Both the position numbers and the translations under genes were made by a program. Of a stretch of DNA of 64,000 bases, positions 8,201 through 16,838 are shown one piece after another. The notes under the pieces are model-generated. The model ran no database searches and had not been told where the DNA came from. It saw only the letters and a program-made list of their open reading frames with translations. The stretch covers positions 1,550,001-1,614,000 of the forward strand of contig OZ244721.1 of NCBI GenBank assembly GCA_965219235.1, in the 5' to 3' direction. Within the stretch, counting starts at the first letter, position 1. The number at the start of each line of letters is the position of its first letter. The stretch comes from CBDHCC01 sp965219235. GTDB lineage: Bacteria; Pseudomonadota; Alphaproteobacteria; Sphingomonadales; Sphingomonadaceae.

Positions 8201-8539
8201 CTACAGGGCGAGTCGCCGCCGCAATCCGGCGTCCACTCGGGCCATGATCGACGTCGGCACCGTGCCGACCGGATCGCCCAGATTGATGCGACGGATTGAC
8301 GTCACGCGATCCGTGGCGATTTCAGAATCTTCCTTCAGACCGGTCGCCGATCCCTTGGCAACGGGAACCCGAAAGACACCTCCGCCGATGCACGCTGTCG
8401 TCATCGGACACAGCGTGATGATCGTATCCGCTTCGCTGCAGACGTCGGCGGTGACCACGACGTAGGGGCGGGCCTTGTCGGTCAACTCGCCCTTGGTCTC
8501 TCCGCGGGCTTGTCCGATCACCACATCTCCGCGCTTCAC
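8201..8539 (-). CDS. MazF/PemK-type toxin (endoribonuclease)
   Basis: A 112-residue protein starting MKRGDVVIGQARGE with the MazF/PemK fold pattern: KARPYVVVTADVCSEADTIITLCPMTT in the middle and ATDRVTSIRRINLGDPVGTV near the C-terminus. MazF-like toxins cut mRNA at short sequences. Its start overlaps the stop of the upstream ribbon-helix-helix gene by four bases (ATGA), the usual antitoxin-toxin order. It lies between the aldolase and pgk genes. Confidence 0.88.
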   Translation of the reverse strand: MKRGDVVIGQARGETKGELTDKARPYVVVTADVCSEADTIITLCPMTTACIGGGVFRVPVAKGSATGLKEDSEIATDRVTSIRRINLGDPVGTVPTSIMARVDAGLRRRLAL

Positions 8540-8805
8540 GGCTGACGATCGCTCCAGTCATACGGCGGCAATTCGGCCAGAGCCTCCGCGCCCAGCGCAT
8601 CGACATCGGCCATGGCGTCCTTGCGATCGGCGGCCGCTATGCGATCGAGTTCGTGCCGGATCTCGTCATCCATGGAATGGCGATCGAGGTATTCCCGCAC
8701 CGCGTCACGCGCGATCTCGCTCTTCGTGCGATGCGCATCGCTGGCATGGCGGGCCAGCCGCCGTTCCAGCGTCTCATCCAATCTCAATCCCAGCATGGTG
8801 ATCAT
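8536..8805 (-). CDS. Ribbon-helix-helix antitoxin
   Basis: An 89-residue protein whose first 45 residues (LGLRLDETLERRLARHASDAHRTKSEIARDAVREYL) match the RHH/CopG DNA-binding fold, and whose acidic C-terminal tail (ALGAEALAELPPYDWSDRQP) is the likely toxin-binding segment. By position and overlap it is the antitoxin of the MazF-type toxin that follows and probably represses its own operon. Two ATGs three codons apart (8805 and 8796) could serve as start; neither has a strong ribosome site. Confidence 0.85.
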   Translation of the reverse strand: MITMLGLRLDETLERRLARHASDAHRTKSEIARDAVREYLDRHSMDDEIRHELDRIAAADRKDAMADVDALGAEALAELPPYDWSDRQP

Positions 8806-8809
8806 CCGT

Positions 8810-8854
8810 GTTCAACGCGTTATACGCTCTAGGCTTCATCCTGTAAGGCGTCAA
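8810..8854 (-). promoter_or_regulatory. Candidate promoter/operator of the toxin-antitoxin pair
   Basis: On the minus strand a TTGACG (-35-like, 8849-8854) lies at the very end of pgk, and a TATAAC (-10-like) near 8818-8823 sits 24 bases further, longer than ideal; a TAGAGC at 17 bases is the alternative -10. An 11-base palindrome GCGTTATACGC (8817-8827) overlaps this region and is a plausible operator for the ribbon-helix-helix antitoxin. The assignment is inferred from position only. Confidence 0.35.
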
Positions 8855-10047
8855 CGCGACAGCGCCGCCACGCCGGGCAGCTCGCGGCCCTCCATCCACT
8901 CCAGGAACGCGCCGCCCGCCGTGCTGACGAAGGTCAGCTCGTCGGCCACGCCGGCCAAGTTGAGCGCCGCGACCGTGTCGCCGCCGCCAGCCACGCTCAC
9001 CAGCCCGCCGCCCTCCGTCAGTGCGGCGACCGTGCGCGCCGTCGCCAGCGTGGCGCGGTCGAAGGGCGGCGTCTCGAACGCGCCGAGCGGGCCGTTCCAG
9101 ACCAGCGTGCAGCAGGTCTTGAGCACGTCGGCGATCGCCTCGGTCGCGGCCGGGCCGACGTCCAGGATCATCTCGTCGGGCGCGACCTCGTGGACGTTGA
9201 CCGTGCGGGTCGGCGCGTGGGCGGCGAACTCGCGCGCGACCACCACGTCATAGGGCAGGTGCAGGGTGCAGCCCGCCTTGTCGGCGGCCGCGAAGATCGC
9301 CTCGCAAGTCTCTGACAGGCTTGGTTCCGCCAGGCTCCTGCCGACATTCACGCCGCGCGCCAGCAGGAAGGTGTTGGCCATGCCCCCGCCGATCACCAGA
9401 TGATCGACGCGTTCGACCAGATGCTCCAGCACGGCGAGCTTGGAGGACACCTTCGCCCCGCCGACGATCGCGGCGACCGGGTGGTCGGGCCGGTCGAGCG
9501 CGCGGGCCAGCGCGTCCAGCTCGCGCTCCATCGCCCGGCCGGCAAAGGCGGGCAGCCGGTGGGCGAGCCCCTCGGTCGAAGCGTGCGCGCGGTGGGCGGC
9601 CGAGAACGCGTCGTTGACATAGAGATCGCCGAGCGCCGCCATCGCATCGGCGAACGCCGGGTCGTTCGCCTCCTCGCCGGGGTGAAACCGCGTGTTCTCC
9701 AGCAGCAGGACGTCGCCCGGCCGCGCCATGCCGACCGCGCGCTCCGCCACGGGACCCTGGCAATCCTCCACGAACTGAATCGTGCGGCCGAGGATCGGCG
9801 TCAGGTCGTCGGTGATGAGCGCCAGTGACAGCTTCGGATCGGGCGCCCCCTTCGGCCGACCCATGTGGCTCAGCAGCAGCACGATCGCGCCGCGCTCCGC
9901 CAGTTCGGCCACCGTCGGCTCGACCGCGCGCAGCCGCGTGTCGTCGGTCACCGCCGCGCCGTCCATCGGCGCGTTCAGATCGGCCCGGACCAGCACGCGC
10001 TTGCCCGTCACGTCGCCGATGTCGTCAAGGGTGCGGAACGCCGTCAC
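8851..10047 (-). CDS. pgk: Phosphoglycerate kinase
   Basis: Transfers phosphate from 1,3-bisphosphoglycerate to ADP. From a GTG start (398 residues; VTAFRTLDDIGDVTGKRVLVRADLNAPM) it shows the expected landmarks: DLNAPM and LLLSHMGRPKG for substrate, LLLENTRFHPGEE, YVNDAFSAAHRAHAST, VGGAKVSSKLAVLEHL and the nucleotide loop SVAGGGDTVAALN. An open frame extends far upstream through gap in another frame but is not part of pgk. The GTG lies two bases after the gap stop codon, so gap and pgk form one transcription unit. Confidence 0.95.
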   Translation of the reverse strand: MTAFRTLDDIGDVTGKRVLVRADLNAPMDGAAVTDDTRLRAVEPTVAELAERGAIVLLLSHMGRPKGAPDPKLSLALITDDLTPILGRTIQFVEDCQGPVAERAVGMARPGDVLLLENTRFHPGEEANDPAFADAMAALGDLYVNDAFSAAHRAHASTEGLAHRLPAFAGRAMERELDALARALDRPDHPVAAIVGGAKVSSKLAVLEHLVERVDHLVIGGGMANTFLLARGVNVGRSLAEPSLSETCEAIFAAADKAGCTLHLPYDVVVAREFAAHAPTRTVNVHEVAPDEMILDVGPAATEAIADVLKTCCTLVWNGPLGAFETPPFDRATLATARTVAALTEGGGLVSVAGGGDTVAALNLAGVADELTFVSTAGGAFLEWMEGRELPGVAALSR

Positions 10048-10049
10048 AA

Positions 10050-11060
10050 TTAAAGCAACGCCCCCATCGCGCCCGCCGTGTCGACCATGCGATTGGAGAA
10101 CCCCCATTCGTTGTCGTACCACGACACGACCCGCACCAGCTTGCCCTCGATGACCGACGTTTCGAGACTGTCGACGGTCGAACTGGCCGGGCTGCCGTTG
10201 AAGTCGATCGAGACCAGCGGCTCGTCCGTATAGTCGAGCACGCCCGCCAACGGTCCGGTCTCCGACGCCGCCTTGAGCGCCGCGTTGATCTCCTCGACGC
10301 TGGTGTCGCGGGATGGCGTAAAGGTCAGGTCGACCAGGCTGACATTGGGCGTCGGCACCCGGATCGCCGAGCCGTCCAGCTTGCCCTTCAGCTCCGGCAG
10401 CACCAGCGCCACGGCGCGCGCCGCGCCCGTGGTGGTCGGGATGATGTTCATGGCCGCGGCCCGCGCGCGGCGCAGATCGGAATGGACCTGGTCCAGGATC
10501 TTCTGGTCGTTGGTGTAGCTGTGGATCGTCGTCATCAGCCCGCGCTCGATGCCGACGGTCTCGTGCGCCACCTTGGCGATCGGCGCGAGGCAGTTGGTGG
10601 TGCACGACGCGTTGGACACGATCACGTCCTCGGCGGTCAGGGCCTCGTGATTGACGCCGAACACGATCGTCTTGTCGACATCCTTGGCGGGCGCGGAGAT
10701 CAGCACCCGCCTGGCGCCCGCCTCCAGATGCTTGGACGCGGAGGCACGATCCGTGAAGAAGCCGGTGCATTCGAGCGCGATGTCGATGGCGTTGGCCTTG
10801 TGCGGCAGCTTCGCCGGATCGCGTTCGGCGGTCACCTGGATGCGGCGGCCATCCACCACGATGGCGTCGCCCTCCGCCGTCACCTCGCCCGGCCACTGTC
10901 CGTGAACCGAGTCGCGCCGGAACAGCAGCGCGTTGGCCTTCGCATCGGCCAGGTCGTTGATCGAGACGAGTTCCAGGTCATCGTCGTCACGGCTCAAAAG
11001 GGCGCGGGCGACGAGCCGCCCGATGCGGCCGAAGCCGTTGATGGCGACGCGAATAGTCAT
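10050..11060 (-). CDS. gap: Glyceraldehyde-3-phosphate dehydrogenase
   Basis: A 336-residue NAD(P)-dependent phosphorylating GAPDH. The N-terminal Rossmann motif INGFGRIGR, the catalytic SNASCTTNCLAP (active-site Cys near residue 154), the TTGAARAVALVLPELKG segment and the C-terminal VVSWYDNEWGFSNRMVD are all intact. The residue after the second strand is SINDLADA, which includes an Asp-like position favouring NAD. Followed by pgk after two bases; it opens the glycolytic pair. Confidence 0.96.
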   Translation of the reverse strand: MTIRVAINGFGRIGRLVARALLSRDDDDLELVSINDLADAKANALLFRRDSVHGQWPGEVTAEGDAIVVDGRRIQVTAERDPAKLPHKANAIDIALECTGFFTDRASASKHLEAGARRVLISAPAKDVDKTIVFGVNHEALTAEDVIVSNASCTTNCLAPIAKVAHETVGIERGLMTTIHSYTNDQKILDQVHSDLRRARAAAMNIIPTTTGAARAVALVLPELKGKLDGSAIRVPTPNVSLVDLTFTPSRDTSVEEINAALKAASETGPLAGVLDYTDEPLVSIDFNGSPASSTVDSLETSVIEGKLVRVVSWYDNEWGFSNRMVDTAGAMGALL

Positions 11061-11233
11061 GGGCGGGGGTGCTCCTGTTGCGGGGCCGCGGGCGTGCGCG
11101 GCTAGGGATGGAGATGCCGACGCTCGCTAGGCGAGCCGCGCGCGATGGGCAACCGAGCCGCGCTCCCTGTTTTCTCCTCGGGACTTGCGACCCGCTTCAC
11201 ACTCCACCCTCGCCAGTGCTATCGCCTCGCGCG

Positions 11234-11422
11234 ATGACAGCGCCCGACCTCTCGATTGCGCTTGACCGGCTCGAGTCCGCGCTCGACCGCATCGAGGCGG
11301 CGGATCGGGCATGGCCGGCGGCCGACGGTGACCTGGCGCTCCGCCACGCGCGCCTGCGCGAAGAGGTGGCGCGCGCGGTGGCGGCTCTCGACGGGCTGGT
11401 GGAGGAGGCGGAGGATGGCTGA
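11234..11422 (+). CDS. Small coiled-coil protein upstream of zapA
   Basis: A 62-residue acidic protein (MTAPDLSIALDRLESALDRIEAADRAW...) with heptad-like leucine and alanine spacing over most of its length, suggesting a coiled coil. It overlaps zapA by eight bases, so the two are probably translated together. Many alphaproteobacteria have a small uncharacterised ORF in this position. It may partner with ZapA, whose own C-terminus is helical, but this is inference from position. Confidence 0.7.
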   Translation: MTAPDLSIALDRLESALDRIEAADRAWPAADGDLALRHARLREEVARAVAALDGLVEEAEDG

Positions 11423-11750
11423 GCTGGAACTGTCCGTCGCCGGTCGCACCCACCGCATCGCGTGCCGCGACGGCGAGGAGCCGGAGCTGCGCGCGGCGGC
11501 CGCGCTGCTGGACGAGCAGGCGGCGCTCGTCGCCGGACTGGGCGGCGGCGAGGCGCGCGTGCTGCTGCTCGCCGGGCTGCTGGTCGCCGACCGGCTGCGC
11601 GAGAGGGACCACGGACCCGCTGCGGCATCCGCACCGTCGCCAGCACCCTCTCCCGACCGAGCCCTGGTGCAGAGGCTGGCGGGGCTCGCCGAGCGAGCGG
11701 AGGCGCTCGCCGACCGGCTGGAGGCGCGGGACAGTTCACCCGCCGCTTGA
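11415..11750 (+). CDS. zapA: Cell division protein ZapA
   Basis: A 111-residue FtsZ-associated protein that bundles FtsZ filaments at the division ring. The N-terminal half (LELSVAGRTHRIACRDGEEPELRAAAALLDEQ) has the ZapA beta-hairpin and helix pattern; the C-terminal half, after an Ala/Pro linker (PAAASAPSPAPSPD), is a helix suited to coiled-coil tetramer formation. Located immediately before the 6S RNA gene and the formyl-THF cyclo-ligase gene, the standard arrangement in proteobacteria, which supports the call. Confidence 0.9.
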   Translation: MAELELSVAGRTHRIACRDGEEPELRAAAALLDEQAALVAGLGGGEARVLLLAGLLVADRLRERDHGPAAASAPSPAPSPDRALVQRLAGLAERAEALADRLEARDSSPAA

Positions 11751-11781
11751 GCCCGGGGCCTAAGCATCCTACATCGCCATC

Positions 11782-11940
11782 GGCGGGCACTGCCCGGTGC
11801 GAGCTTAGTCGATAATCCCTGAGGCGATAGAACATCCTAGGGGGCTGTCCCTGCCCGGACCCTGGTCCGACGCACATGGTCCCCACCTGACGTAACTGGC
11901 GTCAGAGGATTTCGCAGCCACCGGCCAGGGCGGTCCCGCC
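11782..11940 (+). ncRNA. ssrS: 6S RNA
   Basis: The 218-base gap between zapA and the formyl-THF cyclo-ligase gene is the conserved site of ssrS. The two ends form a long closing helix: GGCGGGCACTGCCCGGTG (11782-11799) pairs with CACCGGCCAGGGCGGTCCCGCC (11919-11940) with small bulges, as in 6S RNA. Further complementary pieces lie inside (for example CCTGACG / CGTCAGAGG near 11887-11907). 6S RNA mimics an open promoter and holds the housekeeping RNA polymerase in stationary phase. Ends are estimated from the helix and may be a few bases longer. Confidence 0.75.
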
Positions 11941-11967
11941 ACCGTTTCCTCCTCTGCCCCGAGCGCC

Positions 11968-12549
11968 ATGTCCGACGGCCATCCGACCAAGTCCGAACTT
12001 CGCCGCACGCTGCGCGAGCGCCGCCGCGCCTTCGTGTCCGGGCTGGAGCCGGGTGAGCGCGATGCGGCGTTCGGCACCCTGCCCCGCCGGCTCTGGCCGC
12101 TCTTCGCACCGGCGCGGACGGTCGGGCTCTACCACGCCGCCGGCGACGAGGCTCCGACCGGGGGGCTGATCCACTACGTCCTCGATTCGCGACGCGGCGT
12201 GGCGCTGCCCCGGATCGCGAAGGGGCGGCTGGCCTTCGCCAGCTGGACACCCGGCGATCCGCTGGAGAGTGGACCCGCCGCCATCCTTCAGCCCCCCGGC
12301 ACCGCTCCAGCTTCCACGCCCGACCTGATCGTGGCTCCGCTCGTCGGCTTCGACGCCGGTCTTCGCCGACTGGGTCAGGGCGGTGGGCATTACGATCGCT
12401 GGCTGGCGGATCACCCGCACGTTCCCGTCATCGGCCTGGGCTGGTCGGCGCAGGAGGTGGAGCGACTGCCGGTCGAGCCTCACGACCGCTCGCTCGACGC
12501 CGTGCTCACCGAACGCGCGGTGCTGGTGTGGGCGGAGGTCGCGGCGTGA
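11968..12549 (+). CDS. 5-formyltetrahydrofolate cyclo-ligase
   Basis: Converts 5-formyl-THF to 5,10-methenyl-THF with ATP. The 193-residue protein has the N-terminal KSELRRTLRERRRAF substrate segment and the signature VAPLVGFDAGLRRLGQGGGHYDRWLA (about residues 117-142). Its position after zapA and the 6S RNA gene matches the ygfA/fau locus of other proteobacteria, where 6S RNA and this gene are often cotranscribed. It overlaps the start of the DUF2842 gene by four bases (GTGA). Confidence 0.94.
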   Translation: MSDGHPTKSELRRTLRERRRAFVSGLEPGERDAAFGTLPRRLWPLFAPARTVGLYHAAGDEAPTGGLIHYVLDSRRGVALPRIAKGRLAFASWTPGDPLESGPAAILQPPGTAPASTPDLIVAPLVGFDAGLRRLGQGGGHYDRWLADHPHVPVIGLGWSAQEVERLPVEPHDRSLDAVLTERAVLVWAEVAA

Positions 12550-12760
12550 CCGCGAGCTGGCGCAAGCCGGTGGGCGTGCTGGCGATCCTGGCGGCCCTGG
12601 CGCTCTACGGCCTTCTGGTCATGGCCGCGGCGCCCTGGCTGGGGCGGCTGCCCTGGCCGGTGCAGGCGGTCGTCTATGTGATCCTGGGCCTCGCCTGGGT
12701 CTTCCCCGTCCGCCCGGCGCTCAGCTGGATGGAGACCGGACGCTGGTCCACCGCCGGGAG

Positions 12761-12782
<22 letters not shown>
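12546..12782 (+). CDS. DUF2842 family membrane protein
   Basis: A 78-residue protein from a GTG start, with two hydrophobic helices (LAILAALALYGLLVMAAAPW and VQAVVYVILGLAWVFPV) and the DUF2842 end motif RPALSWMETGRW. The start overlaps the previous stop. The 3' end reads 22 bases into the antisense of the tRNA-Asp gene, so its last seven codons (GSGASDGT region) are complementary to the tRNA acceptor end. Function unknown; the family is restricted to alphaproteobacteria. Confidence 0.85.
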
Positions 12783-12837
<55 letters not shown>

Positions 12838-12880
12838 TCGCAGGGCGAAGCGCGCTCCTAAGGGGCGGGTCCGGCGCCTG

Positions 12881-14059
12881 TCAAGCGCCCTCCTCCGGCT
12901 CGGCGGACAGGCTACGGGCGGTGTGGGTGAGCGTTCCCTCCTCGAACAGGAACCCGGCGATGTCCGGTTTTCCGGAGGCGGCGACGACCACCCGGATGAT
13001 GATGAGCAGCGGCACCGCGAGGAGCGCGCCCAGCGTGCCCCAGATCCAGGTCCAGAAGCTCAGCGAGATCAGGATGAGCAGCGGCTCCAGCGTCAGCCGC
13101 TTGCCGATGATCACCGGGGTCACGACGTTCGCCTCGACGAGGTGCAGCCCCACCATGATGGCCGCCGGCACCAGCGCCGTGCCGATGTCCTGAAAGCTCA
13201 TCAGACCGCCCAGCGTCAGTAGCACGGCGGCCAGGATCGGTCCCAGATAGGGCACGAAGTTGAGCAGCGCCACGATGCCGCCCCACATCAGCGGCGTCGG
13301 CATGTCGAGCACGTAGAGCGCCACCGCCACGATCAGGCCCAGCGTGATGTTGATGGCGGTGATCGTTGCGAGATAGGCGGAGGTGGCGTCGACCACGTTC
13401 TGGATGACCCGCGCCATCGTCAGCGCGCCGCGAAAGTCCTCCCGCCCCTCGATCGCCGAGCGACGCAGCCGCGTCCAGTTGGCGAGGAAGAAATAGATCA
13501 CCAGGATCGCGAAGACCATCTGGATGAGCGCGTGCGGCGCGCTCGTCGCGATCAGGCCGAGAAGCGATCCCGGCGGCTGCACCGCCAGTTGGGGCGCGTC
13601 TCGCGCGGGCGAGGTCGCGACGGTCGCCAGCGTGCGGTCGATGAACTGCTGGAGCGAGGAATAGAGATCGATGACCACCGACAGATTGGCTCGGATCACA
13701 GGAATGCGTTCGGGCAGGAGCTGGAACCAGCCGCTCGCCGGCACGACGATCAGCACGAGTATGCCGTTCAGCACCGCCAGGAACACGACGACGCACAGCA
13801 GCGCGGCGAAACCCGAACGGATGCGCCGGCGCTCCAGCCATTCCAGGAACGGCACCAGCGCGATCGCGATCACGATCGCGGTCACCACCGGCAGGAAGAA
13901 CTCCGCCCCCGCCTGAAGCGCGAACGGCAGCGCCAGCGCCAGCCCCGCCGCGCCCGTCAGCGTCAATCCAGCGAGCAGGCGGTCGCGGCGCTGCTCCTCG
14001 GCGCGCTCCTCCGGCGGCGCGCCGGAGGTCGCCACGATCGGATCGGGCTGATCGGCCAT
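12881..14059 (-). CDS. AI-2E family permease
   Basis: A 392-residue integral membrane protein of the AI-2E transporter (formerly PerM/UPF0118) family with about eight helices. Landmarks are FFLPVVTAIVIAIALVPFLEWLERRRI, the VIYFFLANW helix, YLATITAINITLGLIVAVALYVLDMPTPLMWGGIVALLNFVPYLGPILAA (the conserved family core) and the C-terminal WTWIWGTLGALLAVPLL. Members have been linked to autoinducer-2 export or Na+/H+ exchange, so the substrate is unclear. Start at MADQPDP is chosen because the upstream extension is not hydrophobic or conserved-looking. Confidence 0.9.
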   Translation of the reverse strand: MADQPDPIVATSGAPPEERAEEQRRDRLLAGLTLTGAAGLALALPFALQAGAEFFLPVVTAIVIAIALVPFLEWLERRRIRSGFAALLCVVVFLAVLNGILVLIVVPASGWFQLLPERIPVIRANLSVVIDLYSSLQQFIDRTLATVATSPARDAPQLAVQPPGSLLGLIATSAPHALIQMVFAILVIYFFLANWTRLRRSAIEGREDFRGALTMARVIQNVVDATSAYLATITAINITLGLIVAVALYVLDMPTPLMWGGIVALLNFVPYLGPILAAVLLTLGGLMSFQDIGTALVPAAIMVGLHLVEANVVTPVIIGKRLTLEPLLILISLSFWTWIWGTLGALLAVPLLIIIRVVVAASGKPDIAGFLFEEGTLTHTARSLSAEPEEGA

Positions 14060-14279
14060 CGTGCTCGGGTCCCCGTCGCCGCCGATCCGGACCATTCCCG
14101 CCGACGTCGCCTGCCCTGCTGCGTCCAAGCACTCGGCCGCGTCAATCCCTTCGGACCGGACGGCACCGCAAGGAGGTCTCTCCGGGATGGAGCGACGCTG
14201 AAGGCCTTGTCCATGCTTAATCCGATGGTGACCTTTTTGCACGATGAGGCGTGGCGAACCCGCGACGGACCCATTCTCC

Positions 14280-15278
14280 ATGATGCCCTCTTCCCGAACC
14301 GGCCTGCGCCTGGCGATCAGCGCGGGGACCGCCTGTCTCGCCATCGCACCCGGGCCGGCCTCCGCCGCCTCCAAGACGGCGGCGGGTGCCACGATCGAGA
14401 ACACGGCGACGGCGTCCTACGACGATCCGGACGGTGGCCCCCGCGCCTCCGTCCCGTCGAACACGGTCCGCATCCAGGTGGACGAGCTGATCGACGTGGT
14501 GGTCGACAGCACCGACCCGGCGCCGATCGCCACCCGGAACGGCGCGAGCAAGCAGATCACGGCGTACCGGGTGACCAACACCGGCAACGGCACGGAACGC
14601 TATCGGCTGACCGCCAGCGGCACGCTGACCGGCGACGACTTCGATCCCGCCGGGCTCGTCGTCTTTCTCGATAGCAACGGCAACGGCCGCTACGACGAGG
14701 GCACCGATGTCGCCCACGATCCCGGCGGCGGCGATCTTTCGCTGACACCGGATCAGTCGGCGACCGTGTTCATCCTCGCCGACATTCCGGCGAGCGCCGG
14801 TGACGGCCAGACGGCGCGCGTTCAGCTGACCGCCGCCGCCGCCACGGGCACCGGCGCTCCCGGCACGGTGCTGCCCGGTCGCGGAGTGGATGGGGGCGAC
14901 GCCGTGATCGGTGCGAACGGCGGCGACGACGGGGGGGTGGGCCAGTACCGCGTCTCAGCCGCGGCGGTTTCGCTCACCAAGTCGCAGGCGGTGGCGGATC
15001 CGTTCGGCGGCACGCGCACGGTGCCCGGCTCCACCATCACCTACACGCTGATCGCCACCGTGAGCGGATCGGGCAGCGTGTCCGGCCTGACGATCAAGGA
15101 CCCGATGCCCCCCGGCTCCACCTACGTCGCATCCTCCCTCACGGTCGGCGGCGGTGCGCGGACCGACGCCGCCGACGGCGACGGGGCGCAGTTCGACGGC
15201 GGCGCCGTGGCGGCGACGTTCGGCACCGTTCCGGCCGGCGAGAGCCGCACCGTCACCTTCCAGGTCAAGGTCGACTGA
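14280..15278 (+). CDS. Exported DUF11-type repeat protein (first of the surface cluster)
   Basis: A 332-residue exported protein with a signal peptide (SSRTGLRLAISAGTACLAIAP...ASA). The mature N-terminus carries TIENTATASYDDP and SNTVRIQVDE, a pair of strands also found at the start of the third and fourth cluster genes. A middle domain contains a calcium-loop-like FLDSNGNGRYDEGTD, and the C-terminal ~100 residues (VSLTKSQAVADPFGGTRTVPGSTITYTL...TIKDPMPPGSTYV) match the DUF11/conserved repeat domain of large adhesins. Its last base is the first base of the next gene. Function unknown; likely a cell-surface or periplasmic structural subunit. Confidence 0.8.
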   Translation: MMPSSRTGLRLAISAGTACLAIAPGPASAASKTAAGATIENTATASYDDPDGGPRASVPSNTVRIQVDELIDVVVDSTDPAPIATRNGASKQITAYRVTNTGNGTERYRLTASGTLTGDDFDPAGLVVFLDSNGNGRYDEGTDVAHDPGGGDLSLTPDQSATVFILADIPASAGDGQTARVQLTAAAATGTGAPGTVLPGRGVDGGDAVIGANGGDDGGVGQYRVSAAAVSLTKSQAVADPFGGTRTVPGSTITYTLIATVSGSGSVSGLTIKDPMPPGSTYVASSLTVGGGARTDAADGDGAQFDGGAVAATFGTVPAGESRTVTFQVKVD

Positions 15279-15718
15279 TGCGCGCGATCGGCACGGCCGC
15301 CCTCCTCGTGATCGCCGCCGGTGGGGCACAGGCGGAATACGCGCCGCTGACCTCCCGCACCTTCGTGGAGCGCGCGATGCCCGGCGCCGGCGTCCGACTG
15401 GAGCCTCTGCCGGATCGCCTGCGATCGGGCGATCGCGTGGTGGTCGTGGTCCGCGCGACCGCCGCGTCGGGACCCGATCCGCTGATCGTGACGCAGCCGA
15501 TTCCCTCCGGTCTGCGCTTCGCCGATGTGAGCGGCGGCGGCGTTACCGTGTCCGTGGACGGTGGCCGACGCTTCGGCGCGCTGGCCGATCTGAGCGTGCG
15601 CGCGGCGTCCGGCACGGAGCGGCCCGCCCGGACCGACGACGTCACGCACCTGCGCTGGCGTGTGGACACGACGACCGGCGCTCGCCGGACCTTCAGTTTC
15701 CGGGGCGTGGTCCGCTGA
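15278..15718 (+). CDS. Exported single-domain DUF11-like protein
   Basis: A 146-residue protein with a short signal peptide (AIGTAALLVIAAGGAQA) and one Ig-like domain. RSGDRVVVVVRATAASGPDPLIVTQPIPSGLRFADVS reads like a compact DUF11 domain (compare TIKDPMPPGSTY in the preceding gene), and the C-terminus (LRWRVDTTTGARRTFSFRGVVR) like its final strands. The ATG overlaps the upstream TGA by one base, implying coupled translation. Probably a subunit or accessory of the same assembly. Confidence 0.75.
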   Translation: MRAIGTAALLVIAAGGAQAEYAPLTSRTFVERAMPGAGVRLEPLPDRLRSGDRVVVVVRATAASGPDPLIVTQPIPSGLRFADVSGGGVTVSVDGGRRFGALADLSVRAASGTERPARTDDVTHLRWRVDTTTGARRTFSFRGVVR

Positions 15719-15785
15719 CCGCATCCCCTGTCCCCGCCCACGCCCGACCGTCGTCGGCGCGGCAGCAACCCAAGGAGTGAGACCC

Positions 15786-16781
15786 ATGCTCAAGTTCAAG
15801 AAGACCGCGTTGCTGACCGGCGCCGCCATCCTGTTCGCGCAAACCCTGCCAGCCCACGCGGCGGGCACGACCTCGGGCGTGACGATCAGCAACACCGCGA
15901 CCCTGAGCTACAAGGTGGGCGGCGTGGACCAGACCGCGAAACAGTCGAACACCGACAGCTTCACCGTCGACCAGAAGATCATCGTCCTGACCGCGAAGAC
16001 CGCCGACGCGACCGTGTCGCCCCGGCAGCAGAACGCGTTCACGACCTTCACCGTCACCAACACCTCCAACTCCACGGTGAACTACCTGCTGTCGGCGGCG
16101 GTCGTGTCGGGATCCACGACGCTCGCCTCCGCTCCCGTGGTGACCGACACCAACGGCAACGCGATCACCTCGCTCTCGCTGACGGCCGACCAGACGGTGA
16201 CGGTCCGCGTCCGCGCCAACATCGCCGACGCGGCCGACGCATCGACGGCGGTGGTCGCCCTGACGACGCAGGCCGCCACCGCCGCGGGCGCGCCGCTGAC
16301 CGAGACGACCAGCAACAGCAAGGGGGGCGCGGCCGACACTGTCTTCGCGGACGCCGCCGGCTCAGACGACGACGCGCGGGACGGCAAGCACTCGTCGCGC
16401 GCGACCTTCACCGTCGCGTCGGCGAACATCAGCGTCGTCAAGACCAGCACGGTGCTGAACGACGGCCTGGGCAACACCGATGCCAACGCCAAGGCGATCC
16501 CGGGCGCCACGATCCAATACTGCGTCGCCGTGTCGAACGCCGCCAACGCGGCGGCGGCGACCGCGCTCAAGGTGACGGATGTGGTGCCGGTCGAGTTCGG
16601 GTCGGTCGGGTCGATCCTGGTCAACGCCATCGTCGATGCCAACGGCAGGTGCTCGGGCGGCACGGCGGGCGACGGCGCCTACAACACCGCGACCAGGACG
16701 GTGTCCGGCACGCTGGCCGACATGCCGAAGTCGACCACGGTCACGACCCGCGCGCTCAGCTTCACCGCGGTGATCCAGTAA
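15786..16781 (+). CDS. Exported DUF11-type repeat protein (third of the surface cluster)
   Basis: A 331-residue protein with a clear signal peptide (KKTALLTGAAILFAQTLPAHA) and a strong ribosome site AAGGAG ten bases upstream. The mature N-terminus TISNTATLSYKVGG...QSNTDSFTVDQK repeats the shared cluster motif. A middle Ig-like domain has the same VTDTNGNAITSLSLTADQTVTVRVRANI pattern as the first gene, and the C-terminal DUF11-like domain starts ISVVKTSTVLNDG. It is rich in Thr, Ala, Asp and Ser and has one Cys pair (YCVAV and GRCSG). It looks like the major structural subunit, but that is inference from composition and the strong ribosome site. Confidence 0.8.
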   Translation: MLKFKKTALLTGAAILFAQTLPAHAAGTTSGVTISNTATLSYKVGGVDQTAKQSNTDSFTVDQKIIVLTAKTADATVSPRQQNAFTTFTVTNTSNSTVNYLLSAAVVSGSTTLASAPVVTDTNGNAITSLSLTADQTVTVRVRANIADAADASTAVVALTTQAATAAGAPLTETTSNSKGGAADTVFADAAGSDDDARDGKHSSRATFTVASANISVVKTSTVLNDGLGNTDANAKAIPGATIQYCVAVSNAANAAAATALKVTDVVPVEFGSVGSILVNAIVDANGRCSGGTAGDGAYNTATRTVSGTLADMPKSTTVTTRALSFTAVIQ

Positions 16782-16838
16782 TCCGGACCACCGCGTCCGT
16801 CTCCCCACGCACGGGACGGGCGCGGTCACCGGACCGTC

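Noticed and set aside
10048..10896. N-terminal extension of pgk through the gap gene (681-residue fusion)
   Set aside because: The extra part is a shifted-frame reading of gap without kinase-like sequence; the GTG two bases after the gap stop starts exactly at the conserved PGK N-terminus.
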